This document shows, in pieces, positions 8,801-17,195 of a stretch of DNA of 59,201 nt. Source of the DNA: an uncultured Pseudomonadota bacterium. Its GTDB lineage: Bacteria > Myxococcota_A > UBA796 > SXON01. The translations under genes and the position numbers were made by a program. The stretch lies in assembly GCA_903921785.1 (NCBI GenBank), contig CAIXRH010000340.1, positions 1 to 59,201 on the forward strand, written 5' to 3'. The notes below the pieces were generated by a model, which did not search any database, was not told where the DNA came from, and saw only the letters and a program-made list of their open reading frames with translations. How positions within the stretch are numbered: position 1 is the first letter of the stretch; each line of letters starts with the position of its first letter.

Positions 8801-10684
8801 CTACAACGTCCGCAAGAACGCCTCGAGATCGTCAAGTTCGTCCTCGCTCAACGAGGAGGTGTCGCCCATCGCGCCGGTGCGGGTCTCCGCCAGCACGTCG
8901 CCGAGGGTCCCGGCGTGCCCGTCGTGGAAGTAGGGCGCAGTCGCGGCGATCCCCACCAACGACGGCGTGTCGACCGCCTCGAGCTCGAACATCGAGTGGG
9001 GAGCCCCATCGGTGTACCGCTCGCCGGAATGGCACTCCGAGCACCGGACGTCCGGGCGGTTGAACAGGGCGCGCCCGCGCTCGCTCGCCGCGCTGGAGGC
9101 TCCCTTTTCGGGGTGATCGATGTCGCGCGTCCAGTCGAGGAAGGCGGCGATCGCCGCGAAGTCGGCGTCGATGCCCCCCACCCCGCCGAGGCGCTCCTGG
9201 CTGGTGAGCCGCGCCTCCTCCGCCACCGTGGGCACCTCGGCCACCCAGGTGAACGGCGCGGTCAGCGAGATACGCCCGGCCAACGACGGCGTCTGGAAGG
9301 CGCCGGTGTCCACGGGCCAGGTCATCCCGTCGTTGCGGCCCTCGAAGTGGCAGGAGGAGCACGACAAGCCCGCGCTGGGTAGCGTGATCCTCGGGTTGTT
9401 CGCCGCGTAGAACAGGCTGCGCCCGAGCTCCACCTCCGCGTCGAGCCGCGCCTCGGTGAGCAGCACCGACGGTCCCGCGACGAACGACGCTTCGGGAACG
9501 GCCCCGGGCTCCAGCTCCCCGAGCGCGTCCGTGAGGGGGGCGAGCGCGATCGGCGCCGCCGAGCGGTTCAGGAAGGTGTGGGCCCACACCTCGCCGTCCG
9601 CCGCCAGCGCGACTTCGCGCGGACCGCCCGTCAGCCCGACCGCCAGCGTGGGCGCGAGGGTGAACCCCCCGTCGCCGTCCGCCCGCCGGTCCGGGGTGGC
9701 GTCCAGCACCAGGACATGGTCCGCGGCTTCGGCGGTCGCCAGGAGCAGATCGCCGGCAAAGCGGGCGCTGGAGAGGTAGCCCCGCACCACCGCGCCGTCG
9801 CCCGCGGGGCTCCACGCCTCGCCGTAGAGGACCTCGGCAACGGGACCGAGCGGGCGCCCAGCGGCGTCCACGTCCAGCAGCGCGATGCCCGGGTTGTTCG
9901 GCGACAACCCGAGCCCGAGTTTTGCGTACTTCGCCGCTTCGTCCCCGTGGCCGCCGCCGGGCACCGACTGGTCGTCCACCCACAGCCCCGGCACCGCGAG
10001 GCGGTCTCCCTCGGCGTCGAAGGCCGGGTCGCCGGTGAGCCGGCGAGCGAACGGCTGGTCGCCCGTGCGCGCCGCGCCGAGGATCGTCGGGAACGCGACG
10101 AGGGTCGGGGTGGGGTCGGGCTCGGTCAGGTCGATCCACGACAGCCCACCGCCCACGACAGCCGAGACGTAGAGCGAATCTTCGCTCGGATGCACCGCCA
10201 ACCACGACGGCCGCCCCGCCACCGCGAAGCTGCGGAGCGGCTGGAGGTCCCCGTCGAGCTCCACGACCTCGTCCTGCGTAGAGAGCGCCACCCACACCCG
10301 CTCGCCGTCGGCGCTGGCCGCGATGCCCAGCGGTTCGCTCCCGGTGGCGACACGCTCCGCCTCCACCAGCTCCGATCCGTCGAGCGCGAGGACGGCCAGC
10401 GCCCGCTCGGCACGCAGGGTCACCACCCAGTGGTCGCCCACCCGCGCCACCCGCGTCGGCTCCCCGCCCAGCTGAAGTTCACTCACGATCCCCGTGAGGG
10501 GGTCCAGGCGGCTCACCACGCCTTCGTTGGGCGAGGCGAAGACGAGCCCCTCGTCGACGCCAACCTCCCCCGCCACCGGCGACGAATCGTCGCGCGGCGT
10601 CGTACAGGCGAGCGCTGCGACAGCGAACGCCGGACCGAAGAGGCCGACGGGAGCCCGTCGCTCGCGGGTGGGTCCGTTGAGCAT
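8801..10684 (-). CDS. Lipoprotein: beta-propeller fused to dihaem cytochrome c peroxidase/MauG-like domain
   Basis: Secreted lipoprotein of 627 residues (lipobox VAALAC). Residues about 45-400 are a YVTN/WD-like propeller (repeats such as GLVFASPNEGVVSRLDPL and DGERVWVALS). Residues about 410-627 resemble dihaem cytochrome c peroxidases, with two c-type haem sites, C442-S-S-C445-H446 and C548-S-E-C551-H552, and a typical TPSL(A/V)GI block after each. Family members reduce peroxide or oxidise a partner protein in the periplasm. Haem ligands other than the CXXCH histidines cannot be fixed by eye. A propeller on the same chain suggests substrate docking. Monocistronic. Confidence 0.82.
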   Translation of the reverse strand: MLNGPTRERRAPVGLFGPAFAVAALACTTPRDDSSPVAGEVGVDEGLVFASPNEGVVSRLDPLTGIVSELQLGGEPTRVARVGDHWVVTLRAERALAVLALDGSELVEAERVATGSEPLGIAASADGERVWVALSTQDEVVELDGDLQPLRSFAVAGRPSWLAVHPSEDSLYVSAVVGGGLSWIDLTEPDPTPTLVAFPTILGAARTGDQPFARRLTGDPAFDAEGDRLAVPGLWVDDQSVPGGGHGDEAAKYAKLGLGLSPNNPGIALLDVDAAGRPLGPVAEVLYGEAWSPAGDGAVVRGYLSSARFAGDLLLATAEAADHVLVLDATPDRRADGDGGFTLAPTLAVGLTGGPREVALAADGEVWAHTFLNRSAAPIALAPLTDALGELEPGAVPEASFVAGPSVLLTEARLDAEVELGRSLFYAANNPRITLPSAGLSCSSCHFEGRNDGMTWPVDTGAFQTPSLAGRISLTAPFTWVAEVPTVAEEARLTSQERLGGVGGIDADFAAIAAFLDWTRDIDHPEKGASSAASERGRALFNRPDVRCSECHSGERYTDGAPHSMFELEAVDTPSLVGIAATAPYFHDGHAGTLGDVLAETRTGAMGDTSSLSEDELDDLEAFLRTL

Positions 10685-10692
10685 CCGGAGAG

Positions 10693-10701
10693 GCTACACC
10701 C
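10693..10701 (-). promoter_or_regulatory. Putative -10 for leaderless start of the cytochrome lipoprotein
   Basis: On the minus strand GGGTGTAGC, with TA 12-11 nt before ATG 10684 and CCTCTCCGG between; no Shine-Dalgarno. Confidence 0.45.
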
Positions 10702-10763
10702 GCCGTGTCCCCGGTGTCGAATCCGATGCGATCCAATGTTCAGACCGTCGCCTGATCCGTTCG

Positions 10764-11789
10764 TTACTCGACCTCGACGCGGTACCCGCCGAACGTGACC
10801 CCACCGCGCTCGTCGCGGAGCACCACACCGAGCCAGACCTCGCCGGCCGCGTCTGGCGCGGTCCACGTGTCGGCCACAGAAGCCTCCGACTCTTCCCCCG
10901 ATCGTCCGGCGCGCGCGAGCGCGAGGTCCCCACCGGTGGTGAACCATGTCGCGGAGATCGCTTCCCGACGGGTGGTCAGCTCGCCAGCCACCGCGTCCCA
11001 CACCACGTAGGACTCGGCGCCGCCGCAGCCGACCGGCGTGGTGCAGTCGTCCGGGCAGCTCTCGAGGTCCTCGTCCGCCGAGCAGACACCGTCGCCACAC
11101 TCGCCTTCGGCGGGGCACTCCGCCCACCCCACGCCGAGCTCCACCGCGGCCCCGGCCTTCACCACCGGCGGCGTGCCCGCCCCGTCGGCCGGGACCTCCA
11201 CCGGGCCATCGCCCGCGTCCAGCGTCAATCCGGCGATCTCGGGGTTCACGTTGTCGTGGTAGCGGGTGTTCCAGGCGACGTAGGTCTCCTGCGTCACATT
11301 GGCGAGCCCGCAGCGCAGCCGCGCCGCCACCAGCGTGCTGAGCTCGCCGTCCAGGAAGGTCACCGCCGGCTGGTAGTAGCCGCCCGTGACGTCCGGATCG
11401 GTCGGACGACCGCCGCTGGTCTCCCCCTCTTCGGCGGGCGGCGCGCTGGGGCCGAAGCGGCTGCACCCGTCGTCCGGGAGGGTGGCGGTCACCGTGAGGC
11501 CGGTGCCGATGTCCGCGAGGTCCGCCGAGCCGGCGTCCAGGCAGCTGCTGGCCACCGGACCGAGCTCGGCGAGCGGGCGGGGCGAGGTACAGAACGACCA
11601 GTCGAGCGGGGCGTCGGAGAGCGCGCCAGAGGCGTCAGCGTAGAGCGCCGTGAAGTCCACGGTGCCCCCGGCTTCCGCCTCGGGCGGGTCGGCGCGCACC
11701 GCGAGCACTCGCGGCGTGTCCACGAGCGAGGTCGGGTCGCTGAGCGGGCTGGTACACGCGGCGAGGAAGAGGAGGATCGACGCCCGCAT
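10764..11789 (-). CDS. Lipoprotein of the TonB locus, last gene
   Basis: Lipoprotein of 341 residues; signal peptide with lipobox LAAC (C13). Mostly beta-rich sequence without a family I recognise. Near residue 235 it has a short Cys-rich CGDGVCSADEDLESCPDDC motif of the calcium- or disulfide-stabilised kind seen in myxobacterial surface proteins. The start codon overlaps the TonB-dependent receptor stop as TGATG, so it is translationally coupled to that receptor. By position it may be a surface-exposed or periplasmic partner of the receptor, like lipoproteins in other TonB systems; that is inference. Confidence 0.75.
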   Translation of the reverse strand: MRASILLFLAACTSPLSDPTSLVDTPRVLAVRADPPEAEAGGTVDFTALYADASGALSDAPLDWSFCTSPRPLAELGPVASSCLDAGSADLADIGTGLTVTATLPDDGCSRFGPSAPPAEEGETSGGRPTDPDVTGGYYQPAVTFLDGELSTLVAARLRCGLANVTQETYVAWNTRYHDNVNPEIAGLTLDAGDGPVEVPADGAGTPPVVKAGAAVELGVGWAECPAEGECGDGVCSADEDLESCPDDCTTPVGCGGAESYVVWDAVAGELTTRREAISATWFTTGGDLALARAGRSGEESEASVADTWTAPDAAGEVWLGVVLRDERGGVTFGGYRVEVE

Positions 11790-14434
11790 CAGAAGCTCCA
11801 CCGCAGGCCGAGCACCGGGAGGATCGGCAAGCCGGTGATCGCCCCCTGCTCGGAGTAGTCCGCGTTGTAGGTGTACTCCTCGGTGTTCTGCGCGTTGGTC
11901 ACGTTCTGGACCTCCAGCGAGACCTCGAGCTTCGACGACTTGATCTCGAACGTCCGCGCGAGCCGGACGTCGGCCTGGAAGAACGTCGGCAGCCGGATGT
12001 CGTTCTCGCCACCGAAGAGCGGCTGGTAGAGGTCGCGGCGATCGTCGTAGTAGGCGCCGGCCACCGACGAACGCGGGTAGCCGGTGGCCACGCGGGCGCG
12101 GACGCCGGCTTCGAGCTCCCAAGGGAGCTCGTAGCCAACGAGCGCGGTGAGGACGTGCCGCTGATCGTAGTCGCTGGCGCGCCAAGCTGCGTCCTCGGTG
12201 TCCTTCCGCTCGCTCCAGGCCAGCGTGTAGCTCACCCAGCCGGTGAACCCGGCCGTCGCCTCCAGGCGGATCATCGACTGCACGCCGTAGGTGCGCCCGC
12301 TGCCGCTCGCGACCAGGGCCTCGCCCGCCTTCGGCTGCTCGGCGGTGCTGCGCATCGCGAGGTCCTCGGAGGTGGTGTAGAACCCGGTCACCTCGGCGGA
12401 CAAGGTCGGGATCGGCTTGAGGCCGCCGCCGAAGACGTAGTGCGTGCCGGCCGTGGCCGGGAGGGAGGGGTTCCCGAAGGACGCGGACAGGTCCGTCGGC
12501 GCCGGCTGGGCCCCGTACTCGCCGTAGGCGGCGGTGAGGTAGCCGACCTCGGAGGGCGCCCACCGGATGGCCAGGCGAGGTTCGGCGCGGAAGTCCGCGA
12601 GGAAGAGCCCGTAGGTCGGGCTGATGCCGACCTGGGGGAGCGCGCGGCTCACGCTCCGCGCGTAGGGGTCGAGGCGGAGCCCGGGGACGAGGTGAAGCGT
12701 GTCCTTGAACAGGCTGACGTCCGCCTCGGCGTAGGGCGCCACGTCGACCGTCATCACCGACCAGGCGTCGGCGGAGATCTGGTCGGGCGGGGGCTGGCCG
12801 AAAACCCGGGTGTCGCCTTCGCGGGCAGGGAGGCCGAGGGAGCCGGTGCGGGTCACGTCGGCGCCGGCCACCAACGCGTCCACGCCGCCTTCGAGGTTCA
12901 GCCAGGTCAATGCGCGGGCGCGGTAGTTGGCGCGGAGCCCGGCCAGCGTCGCAGCCGTGTCCACCGTGGTGGCGATCGCGCCGTAGCTCGCCGACTGGCT
13001 GTCCTGATCCGCGCCCGCGAACACCGTGGCGGCCACGGTGCTCCCGTCCCCGAGATCATGGGCATAACGCGCGTATATCCGCTGGAACTGGAGCGACTTC
13101 TTCTCCGTCGCCGTACGCGCCGGGTCTTCGCTGGGCGCGGTGGACGACGTCTGGTCCGTGGACACCAGCGCGGTCACGTCCAGGGTCTCACCGGGGCCGA
13201 GGTCGAGCCCGACCCGCGCCTGGGCGTCCGCGTAGTGGGGGATCGGGAAGTAGTCCTCGACCTCCGGGGCGAACGCAGCGAGGAGCGGGCCGGCGTAGCC
13301 GTAGCGCCCGGCGATCCCCAGGTTCACCGTCTTGGAGATCGGGCCGTGGATGGAGCCCGCGGCGTCGTACAGGTCCGCGCTCACCGAGCCGTGGAGCCCG
13401 TCGTCGAAGCGGTTGGTGCTCCCGGAGACCAGGCCGCCGAGGCCGCGGCCATAGGCGGCGCCGTAGCCGCCCGGCACCAGCTCCACGCTCTTCACGAAGT
13501 CCGGGCCGACGACCGACCGCAAGCCGCCGTCGTGGTACAGCCGCGGCACCGGCACCCCGTCAAGGTACACGCCGGTGTCGCCGGGGGCGGCGCCCCAGAC
13601 CACCAGCGCGCCCGTGCCGAGTGAAGCGCGAGCCACGCCCGGCAGGTTCTCGACGACGCGGAGCACATCACCCTGGGTTCCCGGCACCTTCCGCGCTTCG
13701 TCCGCCGGAATCTCCGTGGAGATCGCCTGCCGCTTGAGCGCCGGCGCGGAGACGAGGATCTCCATGTCGTCCGCTTCTTCGCCCTCCTCCGCCAGCTCCA
13801 CCTCGTAGACCGTGTCCAGGCGTTCACCGGCCACGAACGTCTCTTCGGTGGAGAGGGCCGTGAGCCGCTCGCCCTGGAGCGTGACCGCCAACGGACCCGG
13901 CGCGACGTCGGGGAACTCGAAGTGGCCGTCGGCGTCGGTGACGGCGCTGCGGCCGTCGGCCAGGGACACGGTCACGCCCGCGATGGGCGTGTGCGCGAAC
14001 CGGTCCTTCACCACGCCGCTGTAGATCGCGGTGGTGGGCACGGCCGCGCGCTCCACGAAGTCGTACCGGTAAAGGATGCGGATACGCGACGGCTTGCCGT
14101 CCACCTCGGCCGGGCTGAACACGAACTGTTTCGCCGCGGCGACCGCAGCGGCGTCGAACGCCGCGCCGGCCGTCTCCTGCACCACGGCGTCCTCGACGGT
14201 GCCGTCGGCGCGGATCGTGACCGCGAGCACCACCGAGCCGGTGTGACCGGTCTCTTCCGGCGGGAACGGCGCTTCCACGAAGGTGACCAGCGCGGGGGGC
14301 TTGGTGAGCTGGGGACCGGCGGGGGGCGGGGCAGCCGGAGCGGCGACCGCGATCGGCGACGCCGCGAGCCCGCAGAGCAGGGCAAGGGCCGCGCCACCGC
14401 GGGCTGCGGGGCGAAGGACGGGGTGCGCACGCAT
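11789..14434 (-). CDS. TonB-dependent receptor with N-terminal TonB-C-like domain
   Basis: Outer-membrane active transporter of 881 residues. A signal peptide (about 1-32) is followed by a TonB C-terminal-like domain (about 45-125: PPEETGHTGSVVLAVTIRA, then AAKQFVFSPAEVDG). Next come a carboxypeptidase-regulatory-like beta domain (about 135-210), a possible TonB box (DMEILVSAP), a plug (about 235-350; VVENLPGVARASLG, GVYLDGVPVP) and the barrel, ending in the outer-membrane signature GLRWSF. The start at 14434 overlaps the tonB stop (TGATG). The substrate is unknown; the locus context suggests the same ligand as the PstS-like protein. An energising-type domain on the receptor itself is unusual. 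Confidence 0.92.
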   Translation of the reverse strand: MRAHPVLRPAARGGAALALLCGLAASPIAVAAPAAPPPAGPQLTKPPALVTFVEAPFPPEETGHTGSVVLAVTIRADGTVEDAVVQETAGAAFDAAAVAAAKQFVFSPAEVDGKPSRIRILYRYDFVERAAVPTTAIYSGVVKDRFAHTPIAGVTVSLADGRSAVTDADGHFEFPDVAPGPLAVTLQGERLTALSTEETFVAGERLDTVYEVELAEEGEEADDMEILVSAPALKRQAISTEIPADEARKVPGTQGDVLRVVENLPGVARASLGTGALVVWGAAPGDTGVYLDGVPVPRLYHDGGLRSVVGPDFVKSVELVPGGYGAAYGRGLGGLVSGSTNRFDDGLHGSVSADLYDAAGSIHGPISKTVNLGIAGRYGYAGPLLAAFAPEVEDYFPIPHYADAQARVGLDLGPGETLDVTALVSTDQTSSTAPSEDPARTATEKKSLQFQRIYARYAHDLGDGSTVAATVFAGADQDSQSASYGAIATTVDTAATLAGLRANYRARALTWLNLEGGVDALVAGADVTRTGSLGLPAREGDTRVFGQPPPDQISADAWSVMTVDVAPYAEADVSLFKDTLHLVPGLRLDPYARSVSRALPQVGISPTYGLFLADFRAEPRLAIRWAPSEVGYLTAAYGEYGAQPAPTDLSASFGNPSLPATAGTHYVFGGGLKPIPTLSAEVTGFYTTSEDLAMRSTAEQPKAGEALVASGSGRTYGVQSMIRLEATAGFTGWVSYTLAWSERKDTEDAAWRASDYDQRHVLTALVGYELPWELEAGVRARVATGYPRSSVAGAYYDDRRDLYQPLFGGENDIRLPTFFQADVRLARTFEIKSSKLEVSLEVQNVTNAQNTEEYTYNADYSEQGAITGLPILPVLGLRWSF

Positions 14435-15099
14435 CAGAGGGTGAACCGGACGGCGACGGTGAAGGTGGACGGCGAAGGCACCCCGCAACGGGTGGCCGGA
14501 GTGAAGCTCGCGCCCTTGAGCGCGGCGACCGCGTTCTCGTCGAGCCCGTTGCCGAGGCCCTCGATGACCTTGGCGTCCACGACCTGCCCGGCGGCGTCGA
14601 GGTGCAGCTCCACCCGCACCTTGCCCTCGATGCCGGCGGCGCGGGCTTCGTCGGTGTAGGCGGGGCGCGGCATGTTGGTGGCCTTGGCCTTCACCTCGGC
14701 CTCGGTGCAGCCGGACTCGGGCTCCGGCGCCTTGGCGGTGAGCTTCTTGACGGTCTGGCGAACGGGCTCGGCCGCCTTGACCGGCGCCCCGACCGCGATG
14801 CCGCCCGCGCTGTCCGCCGAGCCCATCGCGAAGCCGAAGTCCGGCGCCGGGGGGGGCGCCTCGGGAGCGGCCTCGGGCGGCGGCGCGGCGGCCGGACGCG
14901 GCGGCGCCTTGGCGGCCGGGGGCTCGGGCTTGGGCTCCGGCGGCTTCGGCTTCTCCTTCTTCGGCTGCTCAAAGGTCTGCATCTCGACGATCTGCACGTC
15001 GGGAGGCGGCGGGGTCTTCACCGCGTTGAGCACCAGGGCACCCACGGCGTGGAAGGCGAAGCTCCCGACGTAGACCCAATGCATCGGGCGCAGCGCCAT
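14434..15099 (-). CDS. tonB: Energy transducer TonB
   Basis: Inner-membrane-anchored transducer of 221 residues. It has one N-terminal membrane helix (about 6-26), a Pro-Lys then Pro-Ala-rich periplasm-spanning linker (about 40-90), and a C-terminal TonB domain (about 140-221) with AYTDEARAAGIEGKVRVELHLD. It links the ExbB-ExbD motor to outer-membrane receptors. A GGGGAG site precedes ATG 15099, 6 nt after exbD. Being encoded between exbD and the receptor, it is probably dedicated to this system. Confidence 0.95.
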   Translation of the reverse strand: MALRPMHWVYVGSFAFHAVGALVLNAVKTPPPPDVQIVEMQTFEQPKKEKPKPPEPKPEPPAAKAPPRPAAAPPPEAAPEAPPPAPDFGFAMGSADSAGGIAVGAPVKAAEPVRQTVKKLTAKAPEPESGCTEAEVKAKATNMPRPAYTDEARAAGIEGKVRVELHLDAAGQVVDAKVIEGLGNGLDENAVAALKGASFTPATRCGVPSPSTFTVAVRFTL

Positions 15100-15105
15100 G
15101 GTCGG

Positions 15106-15522
15106 CTACTCCCCGCGCTCGACGGCGATGGCGAAGTGGGTGATCCCGGCGGCCTTCGCGAGGTCGAGAACGCGGACAACCCGGCCGTGTTGGGCCTTGG
15201 TGTCCCCGCTGACGACGACGTTCACGTCCGGATTGTCGGTGTGGGCGCCTTCCAGCTTCTTGGTGAGGTCGTCGTCGGAGAGCGGCGTGTCGTTCCACCC
15301 ATACGACCCGTCTTCCTTGATGGAGACGATCGCCACGGACGGCTGCGCGCGGTCGCCGTTGGCGGCCTTCGGCAGGTCCACGTTCATGGTCTGCGACACG
15401 ATGAAGTTCGCCGACACCATCATGATGACCAGCAGCACGAGCATGATGTCGACCATCGGGGTCACGTTGATCCCGGTGATCCCGCCGCGCTTCTTCCCGC
15501 CGGAGGAGGTGGTACCGGCCAT
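15106..15522 (-). CDS. exbD: ExbD/TolR biopolymer transport protein
   Basis: Small bitopic inner-membrane protein of 138 residues. It has a cytoplasmic Lys-rich N-tail, one membrane helix with the proton-carrying Asp (TPMVDIMLVLLVIMMV, D25), and a periplasmic ExbD domain. With ExbB it forms the proton-driven motor. Three nucleotides separate it from exbB. Confidence 0.95.
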   Translation of the reverse strand: MAGTTSSGGKKRGGITGINVTPMVDIMLVLLVIMMVSANFIVSQTMNVDLPKAANGDRAQPSVAIVSIKEDGSYGWNDTPLSDDDLTKKLEGAHTDNPDVNVVVSGDTKAQHGRVVRVLDLAKAAGITHFAIAVERGE

Positions 15523-15525
15523 GGC

Positions 15526-16254
15526 TCAGCCCGCCTGCTCAGGGGTGGTGGAGAGGGCGGCGTTGGAGTCGGCGGCCACAGGCGCGTGCACTTCCCCGTG
15601 GACGCGGATCACCGCGCCGCGCTCGTGGGTCTCGATCCACGCCGAGACCAGCTTGCCAAGGGAGGAGACATCCGCCTCGATCTTTCCGATCTTGGCCTGC
15701 ACCAGGTTGTAGGCGATGACCGCCGGGAGCGCGACGAAGATGCCAACGCCGGTGGCGATGAGCGCTTCGGCGATGCCGCTCATGACCTCGCCCATCGCGC
15801 CGGCCCGCGCGGCGGCGGTGCCCAGGTTGTGGAAGGCCACGATGACGCCGATGACCGTCCCGAACAGCCCGATGAACGGGGAGTTGTTTCCGATGGTGCC
15901 CAGGAAGTTCGTCCCCGTCTCGATGTCGCCGCGCACCCGGGACAGCTCGGACTCCAGCGCGTCGGCGAACGCGCTGGCGCCGCCTTCACGGAACGCCATG
16001 GCCCGGGCGACGACGCCGCCCTCCACCGTTTGACTGTCACGCAAAAGGGTCTCGGCCTGGTCGGGATGGTTGGCGCGCAAGGCGCCGAGCACCTTCTCCC
16101 GAAGGGCGTCGCCGCCCCCGCGGCCGTTGCGCCAGAAGAAGTACACCCGCTCCGCAACCACGCCGAGCGAGATGACCGAGAGGGCGAGGAGCAGCCACAG
16201 CACCCAGGAGCTGCCGAGGAGGGCGACCTTGAGGAGCGCGTCGACGATGTTCAT
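15526..16254 (-). CDS. exbB: ExbB/TolQ/MotA proton-channel family protein
   Basis: Inner-membrane motor subunit of 242 residues with three membrane helices: about 14-35, then a pair in the second half containing the family core NNSPFIGLFGTVIGVIVAFHNL and GIFVALPAVIAYNL. Its start overlaps the upstream lipoprotein stop as ATGA at 16251-16254. TolQ is the paralogous alternative, but the adjacent TonB and receptor favour ExbB function. Confidence 0.94.
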   Translation of the reverse strand: MNIVDALLKVALLGSSWVLWLLLALSVISLGVVAERVYFFWRNGRGGGDALREKVLGALRANHPDQAETLLRDSQTVEGGVVARAMAFREGGASAFADALESELSRVRGDIETGTNFLGTIGNNSPFIGLFGTVIGVIVAFHNLGTAAARAGAMGEVMSGIAEALIATGVGIFVALPAVIAYNLVQAKIGKIEADVSSLGKLVSAWIETHERGAVIRVHGEVHAPVAADSNAALSTTPEQAG

Positions 16255-17195
16255 GGGAGGGTGACCGTGGTGAGGAAGGTTCCGAGGGACTCGCCGCCGT
16301 CGGCCTGATCGGCGACGAGCTCCCCGCCGCCGAGGAGAGTGGTCTCCACGGGGTGGGTGCCATCGTCGGCGTCGGTGCGGACGTACTCAGCGAGGGAGAA
16401 GTTCACATACGACTGGCCGCAGGGGTCGTGGAGATCGGCGTACACCTGGTAGTCGCCGGCCGGCGGCTCGCCGGGGAAGATGAGCGACTCGAGGTTCATC
16501 GCGTCGATCGTGCAGTCCGCGTTGGAGTCGCGGGAGAGGCGGCCGGTGGTGGCGTCCTTTACCACCTCCTTGGGGACCTCGCTGCCGTCCACGTCGCCCG
16601 TCGTGGGGGCGTCGTAGCGGACGACCTTTCCGCTCGGGGTCACCACGACGAGGTCGAGGTCCACCGGCGTATCCCAACGCAACGAGATCACGGCGTTCTG
16701 CGGGGTCACTTCGTCGCTACACGCGGCGAGGTTGTTCTCCGAGTAGTCGGGGAGCACACAGATGGGGCTGTCGTACTCCGGTCCGGGGTGACCCTCCTCG
16801 TCGAACGCCACGAAGCGCAGGGTCTGCAGCCCATACGGAACCTCCGGGAGGAAGTCCACGGTCACCTTGAAGATGAGCGCGTTGTCCTGGGTCACGTCGG
16901 GCCCCTGGACCGGCATCACCCAGTAGCCGTCGCTGATGTCCGTCGCGGCCACGGCCACGCTGAACGCTTCCGGAGAAGCGAGGCCGCTGTAGCCGATGTT
17001 CCCGACGCCCTGGGTCACGATGTAGGTCTTGCCGGCCGCGGACACGATCGTCGGCGCCGTCGCGCCGTCGTCCACCGGGAGCTCGCCGGACTTGAACGTG
17101 GCGCCCCGCACCTGGATCGCCTCGCCGCGACCCGCGGAATATTCCGTAGATGGTTCACACGCTGCGAACGCGAGGAGCAGCACGGCGGGCGTCAT
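16251..17195 (-). CDS. DUF2135/YfaP-like lipoprotein of the TonB locus
   Basis: Lipoprotein of 314 residues (lipobox AFAAC). The C-terminal half carries a VISLRWDTPVDLDLVVVTPSGKVV-type strand and a later GDYQVYADLHDPC strand. I recognise these as a DUF2135/YfaP-like beta-sandwich with Asp-rich loops that could bind calcium. No catalytic motif. It begins at the porin stop (TGATG at 17193-17197) and ends inside exbB (ATGA), so it is tightly coupled to both and probably stoichiometric with them. The role within the uptake system is unknown. Confidence 0.75.
   Translation of the reverse strand: MTPAVLLLAFAACEPSTEYSAGRGEAIQVRGATFKSGELPVDDGATAPTIVSAAGKTYIVTQGVGNIGYSGLASPEAFSVAVAATDISDGYWVMPVQGPDVTQDNALIFKVTVDFLPEVPYGLQTLRFVAFDEEGHPGPEYDSPICVLPDYSENNLAACSDEVTPQNAVISLRWDTPVDLDLVVVTPSGKVVRYDAPTTGDVDGSEVPKEVVKDATTGRLSRDSNADCTIDAMNLESLIFPGEPPAGDYQVYADLHDPCGQSYVNFSLAEYVRTDADDGTHPVETTLLGGGELVADQADGGESLGTFLTTVTLP

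Noticed and set aside
10700-10740. GTGTCGAATCCGATGC looked at as a possible tRNA T-arm
   Set aside because: No acceptor stem, anticodon arm or CCA-type end could be drawn around it.
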